From Hofstenia miamia (Eukaryota > Xenacoelomorpha > Acoela): a stretch of 64,000 nt of DNA. Each line of letters starts with the position of its first letter. Position 1 is the stretch's first letter. The DNA is taken from contig SCFE01000003.1 of the NCBI GenBank assembly GCA_004352715.1, positions 304,050 to 368,049 of the forward strand, read 5' to 3'. The notes beneath the pieces were generated by a model that was not told the origin of the DNA, did no database searches, and saw only the letters and a list, made by a program, of their open reading frames with translations. Shown piece after piece: positions 57,801-64,000 of this stretch. Both the position numbers and the translations under genes were made by a program.

Positions 57801-60226
57801 TTATCATAGATGGCGAAACCTTTTTGATTTTTTATCATTATCAGGTTTCTTATATTCTTGCATCTAAAATCTTAATACCTTCAGAAAAAGTTTTTGACAC
57901 GGTGACAGGTTGGTTATGTGCAGTTGACAGCAGGTGCATCATTTTATTCGGCTTCACTTTGTACAACACGAGCATTGCCGTATCTGTGAAAGTAAGCTCC
58001 GAACTGTGAACAGGATGTCTGCAATTCAAATCTTTGATTTTCGAAGGGTTTCTTTTCAATTTGCACGCATTCTTCCAAAAATCGACACCCTATTGAGACG
58101 TAAGTAATCAATGTTTGCAATGGTGCTGTTCTCGTGGTAAGGCTCAATCAAAATACACACAACATGCCGTCTCATATAGAGAAATGCTTTCAATGCATAG
58201 CTGGAAGAAGTACTAGATTAGCTAGTACTTCAATCCAAACTTCCCGGGTTTCTGTAGCATGTACTGAATGAATGAACAACAGTTATTCGTTGAGCAAAGT
58301 TGCTTGTCGAAGGCCATTGATGCCTTCTGCAAAAAGCACTTGGGAAAATTCTTCCCACAACAAACATGTGCATACTCGACAATTGCTCGTTGAGACGATC
58401 TTGTCGCCTTGTCATTATCATCAAAACAAATATATTGCAAAATAAGCTAGAATCGATTTCATCGTATAGTTACATCAAAGATTGGTCGACCGTAGATTTT
58501 GCTCCAAACATATCAACTCATTTCACCCTTTCAACACACTACGAATCAGAAGAAGACCAAGGAAAGATAGAAATTAGTCATATATCAAGTCAAAGAATAG
58601 GTTTCTTTGATGTCGTACTTCAGCGTTAGTGAAACATTCAGTGCTCCAAAATAGTTTCTGGGGTAAAAAGCTCATCAAAGACATCGACTTCATTTTCCGG
58701 AGTTTTCAATAAATCAAATAGATCCTCCTGGCCGTCTAAAAATGCTGTATGACGGAATGTTGTATGTGTTGGATTTGGAAGAGTGTGACACCATGGGGTA
58801 TCGTCTTTACTGATGAAAGCATTAGTGATTTTAGTTTCATCACTAACTTGAGTGTTGAGTTTTCCTCGTTGACCCCATCCTCTATAGTTTCGCTATTTTG
58901 ATTGTCTTCGTGAGAAGTAAAATTATGTGTGTTATTGCCGTCATTCGATACAAAATTGCTACATGTGGGCGCATTGCTGACATCCTCGGGGTAGTCAGAA
59001 TCGGAGTCTGTATCCGTTTGCGGAAGCTCTAAGGCTTTCTACGCTAAAAAGCGCAGAGGTCTTCTCGACAACTTTTGCTGTTGTGTTGTTAGTTGATTAT
59101 TTCAACCAGCTTTGCAATTCGAATTTCTAAATAGCAATCAGTACTCAAATATCAATGTTTCATTAGCCACAAAATGGAAAATGATTCTTCAGGATTTCAT
59201 AACTTATATACAAAATTGCATGTGGGATTATCCGGATCATTGGAATTAAGCCGTTATTTCATTTTCGCTTGCTCTATTGTTTTGCATTATTTAATCCTTC
59301 TTGAGCATGTATATTTATATAAAATATTTTGTTGTGTTTTGGTTTGTTCCAACGCGAGCCTCGTACAAAATTGAGTTGAGCCTAGGTGGGATCAGCCTAT
59401 TTTTCTTGATCATAAAATATCGCTCCAAATGTAACTCAGCTTAGCATGTATACAAGTATTAACGAATATTGCTACAATGGGCATTAACAGCACCATCAAT
59501 GGTAGAAAATAATTAATACTTTTCAAAATGCACCATTTCCGTTGTATCAATATTGGCATCATTTCAGAATTTAAAGTATCAAACGCGATAATTAGAAACG
59601 AGAACCCATTTACAAATATTTGCTAGAAATTTAGCAGTAGAATTGAATTTAAATAAGAGTGTGAAACTCAGCACCAATTCAGAAGTGGGACACAAACAAA
59701 TACTTGTTAATGAATAAACTGTTACACTGAAAATACCTGAATGCTTTCACGCTAAATAGTAAATAATTACATAGCATAGATTGGGTCAAAATATCCAATA
59801 TCTAAAAAGAAATTATTGTTTCGTAACAGCATTATCAATTTTAGAGTTTAAATTTAGAAAACTCTTTAAAAATATAAAACCGCCAATTTAAAGATCTTAC
59901 ATTCAACATGAGTTATTTCTTAATAAACACAATATTTTAAATTAAATAAACATTTGTTATCTGAAGAGGCATACAAAACAGCAGTATGTGAGACAAAAAT
60001 ATTAAATAAACAGTTGCATTCACTACCTGACATGTGAGGTACTGAACAAGTACTGCAAAAGCTGTGAAACCGCGGTTAGAAGCATCCAGAGAAGTTTGAA
60101 GGCGAGTGAATTCAGCTTCGTTCTCTTCATTAGCTGACTTTAAATGATTAATTTCAGATTCCAGTTCTATTATTCTTTTATCTCCCTGATCTAATTGCTC
60201 CAATTTACTGGAAAATGTTGCCCCAG
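43257..60226 (-). CDS. MTUS1/MTUS2 (ATIP)-like microtubule-associated coiled-coil protein, 3' part of gene
   Basis: Eight minus-strand exons with consistent GT/AG sites and phases: 60226-60027, 53353-53272, 52869-52711, 52269-52034, 51496-51392, 51349-51179, 46828-46731, 43524-43257. From the second to the last, the phases join without a break; an exon could be missing between the first two. The protein is nearly all heptad coiled coil with a Ser-rich tail. Landmarks match the C-terminal half of MTUS/ATIP proteins: FTAFAVLVQYLTCQ, EVASLRSVIEIRDEELHRLR, and REKQQNKRLSMERDQL followed by a Ser/Pro tail ending FSDML. These proteins bind microtubules and end-binding partners. 5' exons lie beyond 60.2 kb and are not found. 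The introns are packed with transposons. Confidence 0.78.
43456..44536. repeat. 1081-bp sequence present twice (artefact), left copy
   Basis: Matches 45086-46166 with an exact offset of 1630 and no difference noticed. Both copies touch an n. It contains part of the terminal exon and intron sequence with an (AT)n run (44477-44507). Confidence 0.9.
44538..45084 (-). CDS. 547-bp orphan contig with one long frame, unknown protein
   Basis: Bounded by n at 44537 and 45085. The minus strand is open from the right edge to a stop at 44585, about 166 codons. Pieces read LLLNRTHCLEEMLHLAYVGG, CTSNQKILVLFNGTQDCPML and MLEKKGLAPHNSEFDAQVTF. There are no introns, and codon content looks protein-coding. 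I do not recognise the family. Its placement inside a duplicated sequence shows the scaffold is wrong here, so it need not belong to this locus. Confidence 0.55.
45086..46166. repeat. 1081-bp sequence present twice (artefact), right copy
   Basis: Copy of 43456-44536. It carries a truncated duplicate of the terminal MTUS-like exon (45086-45154), which should not be counted as a real exon. Confidence 0.9.
46731..46828 (-). CDS. MTUS-like gene, internal exon
   Basis: 98 bp between a TTTTAG acceptor and a GTGAGT donor. Encodes QEELMTANKEIDTLKRQNEA followed by IQEILDRKKEAEK. Coiled coil; phase 0 in, phase 2 out. Confidence 0.75.
46950..50930 (-). mobile_element. LINE D: heavily decayed LINE in an intron
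   Basis: Recognisable pieces in order on the minus strand: possible ORF1 text (50926-50437, with NMERLGKYNSSKFFQ), endonuclease block NIVALSETWFD (50204-50166), and RT block IIYLDFSKAFDKVPHEILLD (about 48740-48660, first catalytic Asp). The rest is full of stops. A hAT-like MITE has inserted at 49530. The outer limits are guesses. Confidence 0.6.
49530..49902. mobile_element. hAT-like MITE with GC-rich CCGCA repeats
   Basis: A 373-bp unit flanked on both sides by the 8-bp duplication CTTTAGAT (49522-49529 and 49903-49910), the hAT target size. The ends are CAGGTGTGC and, inverted, TAGAGGTGTGC. Subterminal DNA is rich in CCGCA and GCGGT pentamers, including cgcaccgcaccgcaccgc and the palindrome ccgcggttaaccgcgg. 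No coding capacity. Confidence 0.88.
51179..51349 (-). CDS. MTUS-like gene, internal exon
   Basis: 171 bp, phase 0 on both sides, TTTAG acceptor and GTAAGC donor. Encodes LPDDVAIDDPRRSGSIPRIP, then EVASLRSVIEIRDEELHRLR and KMADYQLL. The S-L-R-x-V-I-E-I-R-x-E-E-L-H string fits the conserved MTUS segment (S-L-K-x-V-L-E-I-K-N-E-x-L-H). Confidence 0.8.
51392..51496 (-). CDS. MTUS-like gene, internal exon
   Basis: 105 bp, phase 0 on both sides. Encodes EQRDEIMRNYESLQARNCAL then EKEINDLSNKRFLEP. Coiled coil. Confidence 0.75.
52034..52269 (-). CDS. MTUS-like gene, internal exon
   Basis: 236 bp, phase 1 in, phase 0 out, with a GTAAGT donor. Encodes a long heptad coiled coil: VRSRLEREELMSRYETRLAL through LDEIDIANTLSQKALEQV. 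Confidence 0.78.
52711..52869 (-). CDS. MTUS-like gene, internal exon
   Basis: 159 bp, phase 1 on both sides, TTTAG acceptor. Encodes ADAHSERDGALERLDQMTAD, HLAEVEQLNRSHQEK and LREKMSDDFEQ, a coiled coil. Confidence 0.78.
53272..53353 (-). CDS. MTUS-like gene, internal exon
   Basis: 82 bp, TTTAG acceptor, GTAATT donor, phase 1 out. Encodes ALEEKVEKLQLNFAVALEQL. The join to the upstream exon is in phase, but one or more exons may be missing between them. Confidence 0.65.
54012..54888. mobile_element. (TA)n-bracketed element with nine copies of TGGTGNTTTGTAA
   Basis: Bounded by (TA)n runs at 54012-54050 and 54848-54888. The inner ends are inverted repeats: ttggtgatttgtaa near 54066 and ttacaaatcaccaa near 54836. 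In between, the same 13-mer recurs directly (about 54098, 54127, 54145, 54768, 54799) and inverted (about 54582, 54608). No long frame. It looks like a non-autonomous DNA element with subterminal transposase-binding repeats. An n lies at 54212. Confidence 0.65.
55100..56125. other. Intron sequence with two short plus-strand frames, not recognised
   Basis: Plus-strand frames near 55323-55529 and 55568-55768 read partly like protein (LKLIIGEILQRSHNSEIYYL), but no family, splice site or repeat partner was found. Confidence 0.3.
56126..56154. repeat. Perfect 29-bp palindrome
   Basis: caaggagttcttaa, a central base, then its exact inverse ttaagaactccttg. There is no loop, so it would form a cruciform or hairpin. 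No T-run or adjoining gene suggests a role. Confidence 0.8.
56155..57849. other. No gene recognised
   Basis: AT-rich intron DNA. Minus-strand frames at 56443-56625 and 57265-57459 may include decayed piggyBac C-terminal sequence, but no motif confirms this. Confidence 0.4.
57850..59050 (-). pseudogene. piggyBac-like transposase, degraded
   Basis: Minus-strand pieces in piggyBac order over several frames. Acidic leader, then DGQEDLFDLLKTPENEVDVF (about 58740); ICFDDNDKATRSSQRAIVEY (58430), the typical F-D-D-K-x-T-R-x-x-R region; ASMAFDKQLCSTNNCCSFIQ with YMLQKPGKFGLKY (about 58320-58230), containing the first catalytic Asp (usually D-E-Q-L); VCILIEPYHENST and a decayed T-D-N (NIDYL, about 58150); MRANEKKPF (58060); TDTAMLVLYKVKPNKMMHLL and STAHNQPV (about 57980-57890). 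The last catalytic Asp block is not clear. It sits inside an intron of the MTUS-like gene on the same strand. Confidence 0.75.
60027..60226 (-). CDS. MTUS-like gene, most 5' exon found
   Basis: 200 bp between a TTTTTTAG-type acceptor and a GTAGTG donor, ending in phase 0. Encodes SSKLEQLDQGDKRIIELESE, a coiled coil, then NRGFTAFAVLVQYLTCQ. The hydrophobic F-x-A-x-x-V-L-V-Q-Y-L segment parallels the start of the conserved MTUS C-terminal domain. Two bases of a split codon precede it, so at least one more upstream exon exists. Confidence 0.72.
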
Positions 60227-60229
60227 CTA

Positions 60230-61616
60230 AAAAATTCCACCTTAGATTGGACTATAGTTTATTTATAAATATGTTATACAAAATTGTTTTACTATCAACG
60301 TTGTCCATACCATTTGAGTTTGACATGAGAAATGTGAAAGCGTTATTTCAATTTGATAATTTGCATTAATAATTGTTGCATGCGTTCATAAGTATTAAAT
60401 TTTATTGAAATTATAAACGTGCTAAGAGCTAAGTAATTATGGGACTTTCAGTGAATGGACTTGAGGAAAGTGTCAAATAAAAACCTATTAGGTTTGTGTA
60501 CTTAAGTTGATAGTGATAGGTGATAGGTCACACCTGCCATTAGGAGTTCTGATTAACCATTAGAGTCTTTAGGTTGAATTGAGAGGCTGATTACCGATTT
60601 TCACCATGAAAGTAACTTGACATATTATTATGGTTTGAAACGTTCTAGAGTACTTTATAAATGTATAAAAGTATGATATTTGCTGGATATCAAAAATAAT
60701 AGAACCCGAATTTACCACTAAATTTTCACTGAACATGATGTGTTTGTAAAGCTAGTGAAACCAGCTGACAGACCAGGCTCGGTATCAACTCTGTTGGAGT
60801 TCATTATTATATCTAAATTCTGATGATGACTTTGATAGCATATTGGAAATACAAAATCTAACTAAAAAAATTGATTTCTATTATTGCATCAAAAGCAAAC
60901 TTATTTGGTGTAATTCAAGCGGGAATTTGATGAGTTATACTAATCAAATGCCTACTGAGGTAGTTGAAATGCTTAGTTCTCATTTCTTCACTTAATTATG
61001 AAGTTTACCTACTCCTTTTCATTGATGTTGGCTGTAGAAATCATGAAAAATTAATTGTATATCTGCTGCATATATATAATTAAACTATATATGACACATC
61101 AGAAACGTACTCGTTGATAAACGCGAAAACAATAATATAATAAATAGTTATATTTATAAAATTTACATACCTAATAATAGTAATAATGATTTAAGAATGC
61201 AAAATTATATTTCCAATTATGTCAGTTTTCATACATGGAGTGCAAACAATGAAATTTTTAAAAAATGCTACATATGCAAGAAATGAATTCTACTTTTTTT
61301 GAGAAACGTTTGTTTAAATTTCAAGTGTTGATTATAAATTTTTAACGATATATTTCATTTATCTAGTTATAATTTAAAATCCAAAAATAAACACTATTTA
61401 CGAAAAACATAGCAACCCTCATCTACCGTCAAAAAATCCTAGTGAAATGTGATGTAAGCTACATATTTTCTGAAATCATCAAAAGATATGAAAAATATTA
61501 TGCACAATAAAATTGAATAAGAAGAGAAGTGAAAGGATTATCTGTATCTCTAATATGTAGTTAGCCTCATTCACCTCTTTTAGAATTACAGAGACGCTGT
61601 AATGTCCATTTTTAAC
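60230..61616. other. No gene recognised
   Basis: AT-rich intron or upstream DNA. No further coiled-coil exon was identified. Confidence 0.45.
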
Positions 61617-61620
61617 TTAA

Positions 61621-62652
61621 GGGGGGAGTATCACCGGGAAAATTGTCAAATCACCGAATCTCGCAAATCGCGTTTAAACCCAGTGTTTATGAGGGAGTCA
61701 TTATTAAACTGTATGATACTTTTTAAATTTTTGAAATCCATCAAGTAGTTTATTTTTTACAATTTTTTTTCTGATGGTAGGTATCTGTAGTAACACATTT
61801 GTTTGGCATAGCAACGATATTTCAAGTTGGATATTTTTTTTAGTTTGCTGTCTAAAGGTAATAAAACAATAAGGATCTCCCCGATTGTTTACAAACAAAA
61901 TCACGTTTCCAAGCGGTTTCTTCAAACACTCCTCCTGTAACTTTCAATTTTCAACATTAATTTTATAGATTTAGATACTTTTCTTCCGTTTTTTATGTTT
62001 TTTGATAGCACTTTTGNCTAAGAGGTTGCTTCCGGGGAGCATATAAAGAAAAAAACTAAAACGCTGGATTGAAATCATTCGTTTTTCAATAAAAATGTGA
62101 TCATGATTTTCTTCCGTTTTTTATGTTTTTTGATAGCACTTTTGCCATAACTTTTTTATTTATCAAGATAATCTAATGAAACTTTCTGTGCTTGTACAAC
62201 AGGCATACAGGAGTGTTGTGTTCTAAGGATTTGAAGATCTCTTTTAATTTAAAAATGTTACAAACTTTAATGTCATACAATTTTTGACAATTTTAGTACA
62301 TATTTTTATACGGCTATAAATGTAACAGATTGAGATCTTCTTCAAAACCCATAGAACAAAACATTCTTCATTATGTTTCTAAACCCCTCTCTAAATTTTG
62401 TACCAATTGATTGAGAAGGTTTTTCATGAATGGAATAGTCCCATAGCCACTTTTTTATATTTGAGACATGTGTGACCTTGACCTTTTTGACCCCATGACC
62501 TCTAAATTAAGTAAGGTCACCAACATTTCATGTGGTTTCGAAAGTTCAATCCACCAGCTAAACCATGTGAAAGAATGAGGGCTCTAATACTATTTTTTTA
62601 TTTTTTATGATTTTTTAAAGTCGACAACTCCTCTCCCGGTGATACTCCCCCC
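61621..62652. mobile_element. 1.03-kb non-autonomous element with TTAA flanks
   Basis: Perfect inverted ends GGGGGGAGTATCACCGGGA, each next to TTAA (61617-61620 and 62653-62656). A TTAA duplication is the piggyBac target; TA with ends one base longer (AGGGGGG) cannot be excluded. No transposase is encoded. The repeated 36-bp block around the n at 62017 is an assembly overlap inside the element. Confidence 0.8.
61981..62144. repeat. 36-bp repeat around an n (probable assembly artefact)
   Basis: 61981-62016 recurs exactly at 62109-62144. The first copy ends at the n at 62017. Confidence 0.6.
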
Positions 62653-62656
62653 TTAA

Positions 62657-62895
62657 GTGAACTTCATCCACAAAGTGCTGATTTTGAACTCGCACTTCTT
62701 GGGAAAGGTGCGCGTTAAACTCCATACCCCACAAATCAGCTATTGTGGTACAAAGCTGAAGATTGTACCTGGGTATGAGGTCCGGAAACCTTGCAGAAAT
62801 GATTGGTGATATGATCACCCTCTTTGGATCTATGTGGTGAACAATGTCAATTATATCGCCACCAACCCTTCTAGGATCTCTGTATCTAAAAATTA
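62657..62895 (-). pseudogene. SGNH-hydrolase-like fragment interrupted by the TTAA element
   Basis: The minus-strand frame reads DAVIFRYRDPRRVGGDIIDI, then IISPIISARFPDLIPRYN, CTTIADLWGMEFNAHLS and NQHFVDEVHL. The order fits the second half of an SGNH/GDSL-like fold: a G-G-N-D-I-like block (here VGGDII), a strand with P-R-F-P, Y-N-x-x-L, and a terminal D-x-x-H-L. The TTAA element begins exactly after DEVHL, so the native C-terminus lies beyond 61617 or is lost. It could be a host gene exon or the ORF1 of a retroelement. Confidence 0.45.
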
Positions 62896-62967
62896 CTGCA
62901 TCAGTATTTGAAAAAATAATTAAAAAATAATATTTTTGTTAATTCTAGGCAAGTGTTTTTAATAAGA

Positions 62968-62970
<3 letters not shown>

Positions 62971-63016
<46 letters not shown>

Positions 63017-63462
63017 TTTATACAGATAATATGAAAATTTGAAAAGGCTTTACTTAGCGGCAGACCGGTTTGAATGTCGATATACTTAGATCAAATTCTT
63101 TATTGATGAACTCTGAAAAATTTGTATACTCAACTATTACTTCAAATACATTAATATATTGATTTTTTGTCCAAAAAAGATTTTTCAACTTCGACTTTTT
63201 CTTACAAAATATCTGAATTTGGCGCTAAGTATAATATACAGTTTTTTGTTACTTAGCGCCATATATAAATTGGTATCACGCATGAAGAACAGTAACTTCA
63301 AAATTTCAGTTCATATATTCTTCAATAAATTTGAAACAATTAGGTACAATTTATCAAAAATGCAATTAAAAATGTGAACATTTTATTTTGAGATTGAAAA
63401 AACAATTAAACATTTGTAAAGATAAACATATAAATATAAATGAGATAGTTTTACTTAGCTCC

Positions 63463-63496
<34 letters not shown>
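62971..63496. mobile_element. (TA)n-bracketed element with TTACTTAGCGCC repeats
   Basis: (TA)n at 62971-63013 and 63465-63496 enclose about 450 bp. The motif ttacttagcgcc or a close variant occurs at 63049, 63249 and 63451, and inverted (ggcgctaagta) at 63221. The right side runs into the gap, so the end is uncertain. The architecture parallels 54012-54888. Confidence 0.5.
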
Positions 63497-63511
63497 NNNN
63501 NNNNNNNNNNN
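63497..63511. other. Assembly gap (15 n)
   Basis: Fifteen n in a row directly after a (TA)n run, a likely cause of the assembly break. Confidence 0.95.
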
Positions 63512-63529
63512 AAAACCTTTAACATGAAA

Positions 63530-64000
63530 TAAAATTTCAAGAAAATCGTATTGACCAAAACTATGAGCGATCGAATGCAATTGTATACGCATTTATTGAG
63601 AAAGATGAGCACATCTTAAAAGACATAAACCAATCTATGCCTTCTAGATCGAATGACAACATACATCAACAACGATTAATTATATTTGGTATCCCTGAGG
63701 CAGTTTGTGGTCAAAATAATCCCTCTCATTATAAATCCAATGTTATTAATATATTTAATCATATTGGGGTTGATGTTAATTGTGTAGTTGATGTTTTTTG
63801 CATTTGACAATTCAAATGAAATTCTGTTAAACCTCACTCACACTCACTTCTAGTAAATGTAGGTTCCATTTGGTTTTGGAACAAACGAATTATATTGGCA
63901 AATGCCTATAAGTTGAAACATTACGCATTACATATATATGAAAGCTGAGCGTGGTCAAAGAGATCGTATTATAGAATCTAAATTATTAAAGAAGAGACGT
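63530..64000 (+). mobile_element. LINE ORF1-like fragment, broken, runs off the window
   Basis: The plus-strand frame reads FIEKDEHILKDINQSMPSRS, then RLIIFGIPEAVCGQNN, NVINIFNHIGVDVN, stops, PHSHSLLVNVG and ANAYKLKHY. The (V/I)-I-F-G-(I/L)-P-E, then I-F-x-x-I-G-V, then P-x-P-L-x-V order is that of LINE ORF1 proteins with an RRM-like domain. Stops near 63800 show decay. Confidence 0.65.

Noticed and set aside
60818-60860. Second hammerhead-like string (ctgatgatgac ... ggaaa)
   Set aside because: No complementary stem II and no C-G-A-A-A junction; chance match.

Overview
The window is AT-rich nuclear DNA from an animal, most likely an invertebrate. Support for this: a spliced host gene with GT/AG introns whose coding phases agree, a metazoan-type MTUS/ATIP coiled-coil protein, an SLC18B1-like transporter, and a dense mix of animal transposons (Tc1/mariner, piggyBac, hAT-like, LINEs with 2A and SGNH domains, Penelope-like elements, a Polinton-type polymerase). 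Single n characters and one 15-n gap, several flanked by repeated sequence, show that it is a draft scaffold. No bacterial gene, operon, tRNA, rRNA or CRISPR array was seen.

Layout. 1-17.7 kb: a Penelope-like (PLE) fragment, then three copies of one segment (about 560-3447, 9619-11583, 14879-17667). Copy 2 lies at the end of the only intact single-exon gene, an SLC18B1-like major facilitator (8513-9742). Copies 1 and 3 carry only its last 40 codons. Copies 1 and 2 end in a dead Tc1-like element; copy 3 keeps an unoccupied TA at that point. 17-27 kb: a candidate degraded Polinton/Maverick-like element, bracketed by about 230-bp inverted repeats (16986-17215 and 26714-26946). It holds a broken protein-primed DNA polymerase B and several unrecognised small ORFs on both strands. 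28-37 kb: a stack of minus-strand LINEs (one with a 2A-like motif, two with SGNH-esterase ORF1s), a third LINE tail, and a retropepsin-like fragment. 38-42.5 kb: two PLEs, one followed by a hammerhead-like core and one with its own 3' end inverted at its 5' boundary.

43-60 kb: a minus-strand gene for an MTUS1/MTUS2-like microtubule-associated coiled-coil protein. Eight exons are traced by splice sites and phase, and its introns hold a LINE, a hAT-like MITE, a piggyBac pseudogene and a (TA)n-bracketed repeat element. 60-64 kb: a TTAA-flanked element that interrupts an SGNH-like sequence just after its DxxH motif, a second (TA)n-bracketed element, an assembly gap, and a plus-strand LINE ORF1 fragment. 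Host function is therefore limited to the transporter, the MTUS-like protein and perhaps an orphan SERINC-like exon. Nearly everything else recognised is mobile DNA in various states of decay.

All family names rest on motifs read by eye. No database search was run.
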